Assembly (NCBI RefSeq): GCF_014651075.1 | Contig: NZ_BMWE01000002.1 | Span: 248,001-312,000, forward strand | Length of the DNA: 64,000 bases | Origin: Streptomyces djakartensis | GTDB taxonomy: Bacteria > Actinomycetota > Actinomycetes > Streptomycetales > Streptomycetaceae | Direction: 5' to 3' | Shown here: one piece after another, positions 50,884 through 60,152 of the stretch | Position numbering within the stretch: the first letter of the stretch is position 1 | Layout of the letters: the number at the start of each line of letters is the position of its first letter | The notes under the pieces: model-generated | Databases searched by the model: none | What the model was told of the DNA's origin: nothing | Seen by the model: the letters and a program-made list of their open reading frames with translations, nothing else | Position numbers and translations under genes: made by a program

Positions 50884-53799
50884 TTACGCGAGTTCACCGG
50901 ATGCCGTGCGGGGGCGGGCGACGGCCCGTTCGAACCGGTCGCGTGCCTGGAGGAGGTCCTCCGCCGCGGCCTGGGGCCAGCCCAGGCGGTTACGGATCTC
51001 GGCCTTCAGCCCGGCGCCGGTCCGTCCGCCGACCGCCGCGCGTGCCTCGGCGTGGAGGCGGGCCGCTCCGGCCGGGTTGCCCAGGCACTCCTCCGCGGCG
51101 GCGAGTCTGCCGAGGACCGCGGCGAAGAGGGGGGTGTCCCCTACCCGCTCGGCGAGTCGGGCTGCCCTGGTCAGCGCGTCGGCGGCCGGCACGTGGTGCC
51201 CGCGGTCCAGCTGGAGCGTACCCAGACGGAAGAGCGTCTTGCTCAGGATCCGGGGCCTGCCGATCCTCTCGGCGAGACCGACCGCTGCCGTGTAGCACTC
51301 CAGCGCCTTGTCCTTCTCTCCCACCTGATGGTGGACGGCGCCCACATTGGCCAGGTACATCACGGCGAGCCAGTCGTCCTCCACCCCCCGGGACAGGTCG
51401 GCGGACTCGTCCAGGAGCGTGGCGGCCTCGGCCGGCTGCCCCGCGGCGTTCGCGAAAATGCCGAGGGAACCCAGAGCCCGTGCCTGCTCGAGGACATCTC
51501 CGGCGCGGCGGCTGATCCGCAGCGCCTCGCCCAGCCAGCGGCGCGCCTGCCCGTGGTGTCCCTGCAGCCCGTACGCTATGCCCATGCAGGTGCGCAGTTG
51601 GGAGACCAGGCGCTGGTCGGTGAGCTGCTCCGTGAGCGGCAGCACGATCTCCACGGCGGCCCGGCACTCGTGGTACCGGCCCTGCCGGGTGAAGTAGTCG
51701 CACAATGCCTCGGCGAGCCGGCCGGCGTCGTCCACGTGGCCCACGGCCGCCGCCTGGGCGACCACGTCGACCAGTTCACCGCCCGCCGCGTCCAGCCATG
51801 CCGTCGCCTCCTCCCCGTGGGCGAAGGGCGCCGTGTCGGCCCTCGGACCGGTGGGGAACGCGACGGGGCCCCAGTCGCTCGCACGGCGGGCGGCTGCCAC
51901 GTAGAGCCGGAAGACCCCGGCCCGCGCCGCGGCGGCCTCTGCTGTGTGCGCGGCGGCGACGCGCCGGGCGTAGACCGCGACCAGGTCGTGCAGGCGGTAG
52001 CGTCCCGTGACGGCCTCCTGGACGAGGCTCGCCTCGACCAGGCTGTCCAGGGCGCGCTCGGCGGCGGACGGGGTGACGCCGAGCAGGGCGGCCATGGTCA
52101 GCCGATCGAAACTCACGGTGGGCGAGAGGCCCAGTACGCGAAACGCCCGGCGCTGCGCGTCGGGAAGCTGATCGTAGGAGATCTGGAAGGCCGCCTCCAC
52201 ACTGCGGTCCTCGACCGCGAGTTCCGCGAGACGGTGCTCGTCGTCGGCCAGCCGGACCACCATGCGCTCCAGCGCCCACAGCGGGCGGCTCTGCATCCGG
52301 GCCCCGACGACCCGCAGAGCCAGCGGCAGCCGGTCGCACAGGCGGGCCAGTTCATGCACCGCGGCACGCTCCGGACCGGACCCGGTGCCGCCGACGGCAC
52401 CGGTCAGCAAGGCCTCCGCCTCGTCCGTCTCCAGCGGGGCCAGCGAAATCCTGCGATCGACGTCGAGCCCGGTCAGCCGCCGGCGGCTGGTCACCAGCAC
52501 GAGACTGCCCGGACCGGCGGGCAGCAGTGGACGAACCTGTTGCGCGGCGCGTGCGTCATCGACCACCACCATGAGCCGGAGGAAGGCGGTAGCCGCTCTC
52601 CAGGACGCCGCCAGGCCCTCGACGTCCCCCGAAGGATCGTCGTCGCCTTCCGTGAGGCCGCCGACCGCCCGCAGCAATCGGCGCAGCACGCGCTCCGGCA
52701 CAGCCGGTTCCCGTCCCTGCCGGTGACCGCCCAGGTCCACGAACAGGCAGCCGTCCGGGAAACGGTCGCGTAGCGCCCGCGCGGCGCGCACCACGAGCGC
52801 GGTCTTGCCGACTCCGGCCATGCCGTCCACCGCACGGACTGTCACCGCCTGCTCGTCCACCGGCGCGAGGAGCGCGTCCAGCTCGGGGCTGCGCCCGGTG
52901 AACCCGCTGACGTCGACCGGTAGTTCGTCCCGCAGGCGCCGAAGGGGGCACGCGGCCGGCGGCCGCCGGTCCGTCGATCGGCTTGCCGGCGGGGGTGCGC
53001 CGACGAGGAGAGCTTCATCAGCGCGTAGCACTGCTTCGTGCACCCGACGCAGTTCACCGCCCGGCTCCGCTCCCTGTTCCTCCACCAGACGGCGGCGCGT
53101 CTTGGTGAAGACGGACAGCGCGTCGGCTTGCCGGTTGGCGGCGTAGAGGGCGCGCATCAACAGGGCGGCCACAGACTCGTTGTGGGGGTGCGTCGCGGAC
53201 AGAGCGAAGAGCTCCGCGACGACCTCGGCCTGCCGGCCCAGCCGAAGCTGGCACTCCACCTTGTCCCGCACCAGCACGAGCCTGTACTCCGACAGCCGTA
53301 GACGCTCCGCCTCGGCGAACGGCCCGGGGAGCGCTGACAGGGGTTCACCGTGGAACAGGTTCAAAGCGGCGGACCACGCACTCACCGCGGCGGCCAGATC
53401 ACCGGAATCCCGGGCGCTGTGGGCCTCTTCGACGATGTCCCGCAGTCGGGCCACGTCCGTCCGGACGCCTCGCGCGTCGAAGCGGTAGCCACCCCGGTCG
53501 GTCACGATGACGGACCTGGAGGCATTTGCTGATTCCGGGTCGAGACGCCGGCGCAGCTGGTGCACATAGACCGGGATGACCTTGGCACCGGTGCCCGGCG
53601 GCTCCGGGCCCCATACACCATCGAGCAGCTGCTGCCGGCTGACGGTGGTGCCCGGCCGCAGCAGCAGCGCCGTCAGCAAGGCCTGTTGGCGCACCGGACC
53701 GAGGTCGAGCCGCATGTCGCCGCTCCAGGCCCGGAGCGGACCGAGCATGGCGAACCGGAGCGGACTGTCGTGCGGCGACAACTCCCCGTTGGATGGCAC
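50884..53799 (-). CDS. AfsR-type SARP regulator (HTH-BTAD-NB-ARC-TPR)
   Basis: A 971-aa regulator. The OmpR-like winged helix is at about 15-100 (LRAWSGDMRLDLGPVRQQAL, VYVHQLRRRLDPE). The BTAD domain is at about 105-250. The NB-ARC domain has Walker A GMAGVGKTALVV, Walker B LMVVVDDA and CDRLPLALRVVG. TPR-like repeats fill about 620-960 (SADLSRGVEDDWLAVMYLAN). Such proteins activate antibiotic or RiPP clusters. It is the first large gene upstream of the graspetide genes on the same strand, so it probably controls them. GTG start at 53799; 167 bp separate it from the 80-aa gene. Confidence 0.93.
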   Translation of the reverse strand: MPSNGELSPHDSPLRFAMLGPLRAWSGDMRLDLGPVRQQALLTALLLRPGTTVSRQQLLDGVWGPEPPGTGAKVIPVYVHQLRRRLDPESANASRSVIVTDRGGYRFDARGVRTDVARLRDIVEEAHSARDSGDLAAAVSAWSAALNLFHGEPLSALPGPFAEAERLRLSEYRLVLVRDKVECQLRLGRQAEVVAELFALSATHPHNESVAALLMRALYAANRQADALSVFTKTRRRLVEEQGAEPGGELRRVHEAVLRADEALLVGAPPPASRSTDRRPPAACPLRRLRDELPVDVSGFTGRSPELDALLAPVDEQAVTVRAVDGMAGVGKTALVVRAARALRDRFPDGCLFVDLGGHRQGREPAVPERVLRRLLRAVGGLTEGDDDPSGDVEGLAASWRAATAFLRLMVVVDDARAAQQVRPLLPAGPGSLVLVTSRRRLTGLDVDRRISLAPLETDEAEALLTGAVGGTGSGPERAAVHELARLCDRLPLALRVVGARMQSRPLWALERMVVRLADDEHRLAELAVEDRSVEAAFQISYDQLPDAQRRAFRVLGLSPTVSFDRLTMAALLGVTPSAAERALDSLVEASLVQEAVTGRYRLHDLVAVYARRVAAAHTAEAAAARAGVFRLYVAAARRASDWGPVAFPTGPRADTAPFAHGEEATAWLDAAGGELVDVVAQAAAVGHVDDAGRLAEALCDYFTRQGRYHECRAAVEIVLPLTEQLTDQRLVSQLRTCMGIAYGLQGHHGQARRWLGEALRISRRAGDVLEQARALGSLGIFANAAGQPAEAATLLDESADLSRGVEDDWLAVMYLANVGAVHHQVGEKDKALECYTAAVGLAERIGRPRILSKTLFRLGTLQLDRGHHVPAADALTRAARLAERVGDTPLFAAVLGRLAAAEECLGNPAGAARLHAEARAAVGGRTGAGLKAEIRNRLGWPQAAAEDLLQARDRFERAVARPRTASGELA

Positions 53800-54038
53800 G
53801 CTGGGGAGTATAGGTTCCGGGCCGGACCGCGTAACGGGCGTCGTCGGACGGGTAGGGACAGGCGCGGGCCGGCAGCAGAGGGGCGAGTTCGGCGCGCGGC
53901 CGGCCGGTGGTCAACTCGTCGGACCAGGAGGGTGGCAGCACGCTGGTCGTCGGTTGCCGGGCCAGGCAGAAGACGGATGGCACCAAGAAGGCGGCTGCGA
54001 CGGCGGAGCGGCGACGGGCGTCGCTCCACCGGCCGGCC
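53800..54038 (-). pseudogene. Coding-like fragment between SARP and DinB genes
   Basis: In one minus-strand frame, about 54030 to 53800, third positions are GC-rich and the translation looks like an exported peptide (SAVAAAFLVPSVFCLARQPT, then RAELAPLLPARACPYPSDDA). The frame then runs into the SARP gene without a stop and has no good start. It may be the remnant of a small secreted-protein gene truncated on both sides. Confidence 0.35.
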
Positions 54039-54623
54039 TCAAGCCTTGATCGGTGCGGCCGACCTGGCGGCCTGCTCGATCTTCGCGCAGTAGGCCGCAC
54101 GGGCTTCCTCGTCGACCTGCTTCTCGTTCTCGGCGCGCACCCCGGTCCGGCCGTCGAGGCCCTCGCGCAGGATATCGGCGTGCCCGGCATGCCGGATGGC
54201 CTCGCCGAGGACATGGACCATGACGGCGAACAGGTTCGTGTCCGCATAGGGCTCCGGCCACCACGGCACATGTCCGGGGGCGTCGAGGGGAAGCTCACTG
54301 ATCGTCGCGTCCGAGTGTTCCCACGTGCGCCGGTAGAACCCGATGATCTGGTCGCGGGTCTCGTCCTCGGTCGCCCACAGATCGCTGCCGTCGTGGTCCT
54401 GCCACCGGGGCAGCGGTTCCGGGGAAGGGCGGTCGAAGACCTCGCCGAAGTACCTGGCCTCGACGGTGGCCACATGTTTGACCAGACCGAGAAGGTTGGT
54501 CCCGGTCGCTGTCAGAGGCCGGCGGGCGTCGTATTCGGACAAGCCGTCGAGTTTCCAGAGCAGCGCCCTGCGGTCCCGCCGCAGTCTCCCGTGCAGGTTG
54601 TCCTTCGCGAAGTCATCGATCAT
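54039..54623 (-). CDS. DinB/DUF664 family protein
   Basis: A 194-aa four-helix-bundle protein of the DinB superfamily, DUF664 branch. The metal-site histidines are in LVKHVATVEARYFGEVF and AIRHAGHADILREGLDG, and the W in PGHVPWWPEPYA is also conserved. Relatives include thiol-dependent S-transferases and the Streptomyces minicircle protein. Its reaction is unknown. Start ATG at 54623; a longer frame from 54641 is possible. Confidence 0.87.
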   Translation of the reverse strand: MIDDFAKDNLHGRLRRDRRALLWKLDGLSEYDARRPLTATGTNLLGLVKHVATVEARYFGEVFDRPSPEPLPRWQDHDGSDLWATEDETRDQIIGFYRRTWEHSDATISELPLDAPGHVPWWPEPYADTNLFAVMVHVLGEAIRHAGHADILREGLDGRTGVRAENEKQVDEEARAAYCAKIEQAARSAAPIKA

Positions 54624-54859
54624 GCGGCATGAGCCTGCCATCGGCTGCTCGTGGTCTCAAGATCCCGTATGTGGTCCGCAACGACTGGCGGAGCGCTGAC
54701 TGAGCAGGATCTGAAGCAACCTTCCTCGCCGCACGGTGTCCTTCGGCGAGGACGAGCCCCACTGCCTGAGTGCGTATTTCACGTTCGAACCGCAGCCCGC
54801 AGAAGGCCACCCCTAGGGTGTGTCCGTCGGACAACAGCCCAAGCCACGATGGAAGAGCG
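54624..54859. other. 236-bp intergenic region
   Basis: Between the DinB and channel genes (both minus strand). No gene is convincing. One minus-strand frame is partly protein-like (LSDGHTLGVAFCGLRFEREI) but shows no start and runs through from the channel gene's other frame; I treat it as non-coding. Confidence 0.4.
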
Positions 54860-56758
54860 TCAGTCCGCGCTGACGACGACGACCTCGTCCCCGGCCGTCC
54901 AGCGGCGCCGCTCGCTCTTGGGCGGATTGATCCGCACGCCGGGGCCGGGAGTCGTCGGGGCGCTGTCGCGGCTTCGGTAACCGATGGCGCATTCGCCGCG
55001 ATCCCGTGCCGCGGCCACGACCGTGGCGAAGGACGTCTCACGGCCTGGCAGGACGTAGTCGGTGGCCGGCCGCATGCGCACGCCGGTGCCGTCGGCGGAG
55101 AACAGTTCCTCGAACACCGCGGCCAGATGCCGGTTCTGCGAGATCTGTGCCATGAGCAGGCCGATGAGCTTGCCACTGATGATCACGTCGGCTCCGGGGC
55201 TGATCGGGGCCAGCGCCCGGTTGCGGTCGTCGATCAGCTCGGTGACGACGGGCAGTTCGCGGCCGGTGGCCTCCTCCAGCTGACGGAGCAGCAGCAGGGT
55301 GACGAGGGTGCGGTTGTCCGGGTCGTCCGGCCGCTCCCCCGGAGCGGGGTCCTGGCCGAGCACGATCACACTGTCGTAGGAGTGCACGTCCAGGCGTCGC
55401 AGGGTCTCGGGGCGGGTGACGTCTCCGTGGTGCATGGTCAAGGTCAGGTCGCTGCCGCTGCGCGCGTCGGCCTCGCTCACCTGCCGGACGGTCACCTCAC
55501 CGTCGTGCGCCACCACGTCGACGGCTGATCCGGGACGGGCGCGGCGGCACAACTGGTCGACTATGAGCGGTGCCCGGCGGTTCCAGCCCAGCAGGAGAAC
55601 CCGCTCCGGCCGAGCGGGCGCGGAAGGGCCGGACGCGATCGCCGACTTGTCGACCAGCTCCGCGCAGTCGGCCGGCCAGGCCGTGTCGTCGTCGCGGGAG
55701 ATGACGATGAGCAGGTCGTCCGGGGCTACGGTCGTCTGCGGCGGCGGGTTGAGCAGAGGGGTCTCCGCGCGCATCAACCCGACGACGCTCGACGTCGGGT
55801 AGGACAGCAGGGCGTCGCCGAACGGCCGGCCGGCCAGGTCCGGCGCGGTGACGAGGTAGAACTCGTCGCCGGCGAAGTCGAGGAGTTCCTGGTGGACCAG
55901 GGAGAGCCCGGGGCGGCGCGCGGCCTGGACGATCAGCCGGGCGGTGACGGTGTCGCTCTCCAGGATGACGCCGCCCGGTCCGGCGGCCAGCGAGGCGGCC
56001 AGGCGGTAACGGTCGTCCCGGACGGCGGCGACGACGGGCGGCCGGGATGTCTCCGCGGCCAGGGCCGCCCTCAGCGCCAGCAGCGTCTTGACCACCTCGG
56101 CGTCGGCGTCCGGCTCGTCGCGGGGCAGGACCAGCACGACACCGGCCGTGGCCGGGCTGGTGAGGGTGAGCACGGCCGGGTCGGTGGTGGGGCCGCTGCG
56201 GCAGATCAGCCGCGTGCGGCCGACGGGGCCCACCTTCGTGTTCAGGGCCTCCTCCATGGCGGTCTTGTCCCGGTCGGACAGCACGGCCACCGCCGTCCGC
56301 CGCTGGTTGGCGCCCGCGGCCACCAGCTCGCTCACCACCGTGAAGACCTGCTCCGACCACCCCAGGACCACCGCGTGCCCTTGTTCGAGCACGGTGGAAC
56401 GGCCTCGCCGCAAGGCGGTGAGCCGCTCCGTCAGCGCCGTCGTGATCAACCCGACGAGCGTGGAGACGTACAGCAGGGCGACCAGGGCGAGCAGCACCGA
56501 CATCGTCACGCGCAGCGGCGCGCCCGTCGCGCCGCCCAGCCGCAGTGTCTCCCCGGTGAGGCGCCATACCTGCGCCAGCCGGCCCGTGAGGGGCGCCGGC
56601 GCCTCGGGGTCGGTCCACACCAGCACCGCGCTGGCCGGGACGACGATGGCCAGGCACACCAGTGCCATCCAGCCGACGAGAGCGGAGGAGCCGCGGGCCA
56701 GCGTGCTGTCGAACCAGTAACGGGCCTTGTCACCGAACGGAGTGCGCCGCTGCACCAC
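54860..56758 (-). CDS. CASTOR/POLLUX-like ion channel with RCK-like domains
   Basis: A 632-aa protein. Two or three N-terminal membrane helices (SSALVGWMALVCLAIVVPAS, VTMSVLLALVALLYVSTLVG) are followed by the family motif GLITTALTERLTALRRGRST and then two Rossmann RCK-like modules (HAVVLGWSEQVFTVVSELVA; RVLLLGWNRRAPLIVDQLCR). This matches bacterial homologues of plant CASTOR/POLLUX/DMI1 cation channels. Ligand and ion are unknown. Tandem GTG codons (56758, 56755) follow GGAGGGGGAAG; the longer frame upstream is not protein-like. Confidence 0.86.
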   Translation of the reverse strand: MVQRRTPFGDKARYWFDSTLARGSSALVGWMALVCLAIVVPASAVLVWTDPEAPAPLTGRLAQVWRLTGETLRLGGATGAPLRVTMSVLLALVALLYVSTLVGLITTALTERLTALRRGRSTVLEQGHAVVLGWSEQVFTVVSELVAAGANQRRTAVAVLSDRDKTAMEEALNTKVGPVGRTRLICRSGPTTDPAVLTLTSPATAGVVLVLPRDEPDADAEVVKTLLALRAALAAETSRPPVVAAVRDDRYRLAASLAAGPGGVILESDTVTARLIVQAARRPGLSLVHQELLDFAGDEFYLVTAPDLAGRPFGDALLSYPTSSVVGLMRAETPLLNPPPQTTVAPDDLLIVISRDDDTAWPADCAELVDKSAIASGPSAPARPERVLLLGWNRRAPLIVDQLCRRARPGSAVDVVAHDGEVTVRQVSEADARSGSDLTLTMHHGDVTRPETLRRLDVHSYDSVIVLGQDPAPGERPDDPDNRTLVTLLLLRQLEEATGRELPVVTELIDDRNRALAPISPGADVIISGKLIGLLMAQISQNRHLAAVFEELFSADGTGVRMRPATDYVLPGRETSFATVVAAARDRGECAIGYRSRDSAPTTPGPGVRINPPKSERRRWTAGDEVVVVSAD

Positions 56759-56998
56759 CCTTCCCCCTCCGTCGCCCGCACTCGGAGAGCACGGATGTGG
56801 ACACGCAAGGGGCAGTGTGGAGGATCGGTCGCGGCGGCCGGCGGGGTTTGCCTCGGCCTTCATCCCTTCGGGTTTCCCGATCGCTCCCCTGCGGCGGACC
56901 CGCTGTGACGTCAGGGTTTGTCACCGTCTTCGCTCCTTCGAGTCAACGCCGGAGCGAAGGGCGGACGCCCGGTCACGACCGCCAGTACAAAGACCGCC

Positions 56999-59011
56999 AT
57001 GACTGAAGATCACTCGGTGGCGCGCTCGGACGGCGGTTTCTCCCGGAGAGGCTTCGCGGCGGCGGCCGGCGCGGCCACGGCGGCGACGGCCCTCACCGGC
57101 GGTGTCGCCGCGGCTCTGCCCGCACCGGCGGCACCGGCCGCACCGACTGCGGCGGGCAAGGGCCGCGGCGCCGACTTCGACCGGTGCCTCGCCGTCGCCC
57201 GTGCCCTCCTCGTACTGGACTCCGACGACCGCCCCCTGGTTCCGCGCTACGAGCGTGTCCTGCGGAAGGGCCTGCCGACCGGGCGACGGGCCCGCCCCAG
57301 GAACGTGCTGGTGATCGGCGCCGGTCCGGCCGGTCTCGTCGCCGCCTGGCTGCTGAAGAAGGCGGGGCACCGGGTGACGGTGCTGGAGGCCAACGGCAAC
57401 CGCGCGGGCGGACGCATCAAGACCTTCCGCAGCGGCGGTCACGAACGCGCCGAGCAGCCCTTCGCCGATCCCCGCCAGTACGCCGAGGCGGGCGCGATGC
57501 GCATCCCGGGCAGCCACCCCCTGGTGATGGAGCTGATCGACCAGTTCGGCCTGGAGAAACGGCGCTTCCACTACGTCGACGTCGACAACGAGGGGCGTCC
57601 CGCGGGCCGCACCTGGATCCACGTCAACGGCATCCGCGTACGACGCGACGAGTACGCCCGCGCACCCCGGCGCGTGAACCGGTCGTTCGGCGTGCCGAAG
57701 GCCCACTGGGACACCCCCGCGGCCGCCATCCTGCGCTCCGTGCTGGACCCGGTGCGTGACGAGTTCAGCTACGTGGGCCGCGACGGCAAGCGGGTCGGCA
57801 AGCCGCTCCCGGAGCGGCTGCGGGGCTGGGCCCGGGTGGTGCAGCGGTTCGGTGACTGGTCGATGTACCGCTTCCTGACCGAGCACGCCGGCTTCGACGA
57901 GCGGACCATCGACCTGATCGGCACCCTGGAGAACCTCACCTCACGCCTCCCGCTGTCCTTCATCCACAGCTTCATCGGCTCCTCCCTCATCAGCCCCGAC
58001 ACGCCCTTCTACGAGCTCGAGGGCGGCACCGCCGTACTGCCGGACGCCCTCCTGGAACGGGTGCGGGAGGACGTGCGCTTCGACCGCCGTGTCACGCGCA
58101 TCCAGTACCACCACCCGGACCGTCCTTCGCCGGACACCACGCACGTCCGGGGCAAGGGCCCGCACGTGTGGGTGGACACCGTGTCCGAGGGCCGCGACGG
58201 GCCCGTCGTACGCGAGCAGTTCACGGCCGACGTCGCCGTGGTCACGGTTCCCTTCTCCGGCCTGCGCCACGTGCAGATCGCCCCGCCCCTGTCGTACGGC
58301 AAGCGCCGCGCGGTCAGCGAGCTGCACTACGACAGCGCGACCAAGGTGCTGCTGGAGTTCAGCCGTCGCTGGTGGGAGTTCGGCGAGGCCGACTGGAAGC
58401 GCGAGCTGAACGCCGTCGAACCGGGCCTGTACGACGCCTACCGCACCGGGCGCGCCGCCGCGGACGGCAGCCTGCTCGGCGCCCACCCCTCCGTGCCGGA
58501 CGGGCACATCACGGCGGGTCAGCGCACCCACTACGCCGCCAACCGCGCGATCGTGCGCGACCAGCCGGAAGCGGTGGACGTCGTGGGCGGCGGCTCGGTG
58601 TCGGACAACGCCAACCGGTTCATGTTCCACCCGTCCCACCCGGTCGCGGGCAGTGCGGGAGGTGTGGTGCTGGCGTCCTACAGCTGGGCGGACGACGCGC
58701 TGCGCTGGGACTCCCTGGACGACGAGGCGCGGTATCCGCACGCCCTGTGCGGCCTCCAGCAGGTCTACGGCCAGCGCATCGAGGTCTTCTACACCGGCGC
58801 GGGCCGCACCCAGAGCTGGCTGCGCGACCCCTACGCCTATGGGGAGGCGTCCGTGCTCCTGCCGGGGCAGCACACGGAGTTGCTGCCCGCCATCCCCGTG
58901 CGTGAAGGGCCGTTGCACTTCGCCGGGGACCACACGTCCGTCAAGCCGGCGTGGATCGAGGGAGCCGTGGAGTCCGCCGTGCGGGCCGCGTTGGAGATCC
59001 ACACCGCGTGA
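56999..59011 (+). CDS. TAT-exported flavin amine oxidase, L-glutamate-oxidase-like
   Basis: A 670-aa L-amino-acid oxidase. A twin-arginine signal ([18 protein letters not shown]) starts it. FAD binding follows: [19 protein letters not shown] and [14 protein letters not shown]. The core closely resembles the Streptomyces L-glutamate oxidase sequence as I recall it: [75 protein letters not shown]. It would turn an L-amino acid into a keto acid, ammonia and H2O2 outside the cell. Substrate could be glutamate or another amino acid. The ATG at 56999 is the only good start. Confidence 0.88.
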   Translation: MTEDHSVARSDGGFSRRGFAAAAGAATAATALTGGVAAALPAPAAPAAPTAAGKGRGADFDRCLAVARALLVLDSDDRPLVPRYERVLRKGLPTGRRARPRNVLVIGAGPAGLVAAWLLKKAGHRVTVLEANGNRAGGRIKTFRSGGHERAEQPFADPRQYAEAGAMRIPGSHPLVMELIDQFGLEKRRFHYVDVDNEGRPAGRTWIHVNGIRVRRDEYARAPRRVNRSFGVPKAHWDTPAAAILRSVLDPVRDEFSYVGRDGKRVGKPLPERLRGWARVVQRFGDWSMYRFLTEHAGFDERTIDLIGTLENLTSRLPLSFIHSFIGSSLISPDTPFYELEGGTAVLPDALLERVREDVRFDRRVTRIQYHHPDRPSPDTTHVRGKGPHVWVDTVSEGRDGPVVREQFTADVAVVTVPFSGLRHVQIAPPLSYGKRRAVSELHYDSATKVLLEFSRRWWEFGEADWKRELNAVEPGLYDAYRTGRAAADGSLLGAHPSVPDGHITAGQRTHYAANRAIVRDQPEAVDVVGGGSVSDNANRFMFHPSHPVAGSAGGVVLASYSWADDALRWDSLDDEARYPHALCGLQQVYGQRIEVFYTGAGRTQSWLRDPYAYGEASVLLPGQHTELLPAIPVREGPLHFAGDHTSVKPAWIEGAVESAVRAALEIHTA

Positions 59012-59065
59012 GCCGCGAGGTTCTTCGAGCCACGAGGTGGGGGGCCGCCCGGCCCCCCACGTCAG

Positions 59066-59440
59066 TCAGCAGGAACTGCCGCAGGACGACGAACTACCGC
59101 ACGACGACGAACTACCGCAGGAAGAGGAACTGCCGCAGGACGACGAACTGCCGCCGGAGCAGGAGGCGGAACCGCCGCAGGAAGAGCCGGACGGCGAGCT
59201 GTCGCAGGCATCGCTCGCGGCATACCAGGACGAATCGCCGGAGAAGGTGCCCGTACTTCCTGTCGCCGATGCCGCACCCGGACCACTGCGTGCCGGCCAC
59301 GCCCCGTACCCGTGGGCCTGCCGCCCCAGATCGTCCCAGGCACGCCGCCACGCCCGGCGCACGAGCACGGCACACAGCACGGCCACGCCCAGTGCGGCGG
59401 CCACCACGACCAACACCACGACCAAAGCGATCACGATCAC
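59066..59440 (-). CDS. Small membrane protein with Ser/Cys-rich tandem-repeat tail
   Basis: A 124-aa protein. An N-terminal membrane helix (VIVIALVVVLVVVAAALGVA) is followed by a basic linker (VRRAWRRAWDDLGRQ). The last third is Ser/Gly/Cys repeats, with the hexamer SSSSCG tandemly repeated, encoded by 18-bp units at about 59070-59145. No family is certain; Cys-repeat tails occur in some actinobacterial membrane proteins. GTG at 59440 follows AAAGGGGGAC. It converges with the amine oxidase. Confidence 0.7.
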   Translation of the reverse strand: MIVIALVVVLVVVAAALGVAVLCAVLVRRAWRRAWDDLGRQAHGYGAWPARSGPGAASATGSTGTFSGDSSWYAASDACDSSPSGSSCGGSASCSGGSSSSCGSSSSCGSSSSCGSSSSCGSSC

Positions 59441-59559
59441 GTCCCCCTTTCCCCGGGGCGAGCGCACCAGGTGCCCGGACCATGCCCCCGGGCGTGGCGC
59501 CTTCAATCTCCCCTTGAGGAAATCCAGAGGTACGCGGCACGCGGCGGCCGCGCGTGACG

Positions 59560-60066
59560 TCAGGAGGCGTTCGCGGTGGGGCCGATGCCCTGCAACTGGC
59601 GGACGATGCCGCCGAGTTTCGCGCGGAGCGGCTCGAGCATCTCCGGTTTGGCGCTGACCACCCAGCGCATGCCGACGAGGTACTTGCCCCCGTACACGCT
59701 GGCCGACTCCAGCCAGGTCTCCTTGAGTTTCTCCTCCGGGAAGGTGGTGATGAGGAAGTCGCCCTTCTCGGTGTGGCAGACGCCCTCGCGCAGTTCGTCC
59801 GCCTCGGTGCGGATCTTCACCTTGCATCCGGCCAGGCCGGCGATCACCTCCACCTTCGCCGGCGCGACGACTCCGGCGGCGGGAGCGGCGGACGTGCCCG
59901 GCGTCGCCGTCCTGCCGCTGCCGGCCGGCTTCGCGTCGTCACCACCGCCGCAGGCGGCGACCAGGGGGAGCACGGCCAGGGCGCCGGCCAGCGCCGCGGC
60001 GCGCAGCCGGTGGGTACACGACGGGTTCCGGTCGGTGGATCGTGCGTGCGGTTGCTGCTGGGACAC
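59560..60066 (-). CDS. Putative lipoprotein, 168 aa
   Basis: An exported lipoprotein. The signal (RLRAAALAGALAVLPLVAAC) ends in a lipobox with Cys at about residue 42, followed by a Gly/Asp/Ser/Thr linker. The globular part (VEVIAGLAGCKVKIRTEADE, VCHTEKGDFLITTFPEEKLK, VYGGKYLVGMRWVVSAKPEM) is unfamiliar; its two Cys may form a disulfide. GTG 60066 with GAGG upstream is preferred over a longer frame at 60156. It sits downstream of the ABC exporter gene on the same strand (86-bp gap). Confidence 0.8.
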   Translation of the reverse strand: MSQQQPHARSTDRNPSCTHRLRAAALAGALAVLPLVAACGGGDDAKPAGSGRTATPGTSAAPAAGVVAPAKVEVIAGLAGCKVKIRTEADELREGVCHTEKGDFLITTFPEEKLKETWLESASVYGGKYLVGMRWVVSAKPEMLEPLRAKLGGIVRQLQGIGPTANAS

Positions 60067-60152
60067 GTCGCCTCTCCGAGTGCGGGCTGCCCTGCCCTGG
60101 CGGGCAGGGCAGGAGTACTCACGAAGGGGTACGTACGGGTGCCCGGAGCCGT

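Noticed and set aside
54640..55176. Minus-strand frame carrying LSDGHTLGVAFCGLRFEREI
   Set aside because: It has no start, and most of it overlaps the channel gene in another frame. Coding evidence is too weak.
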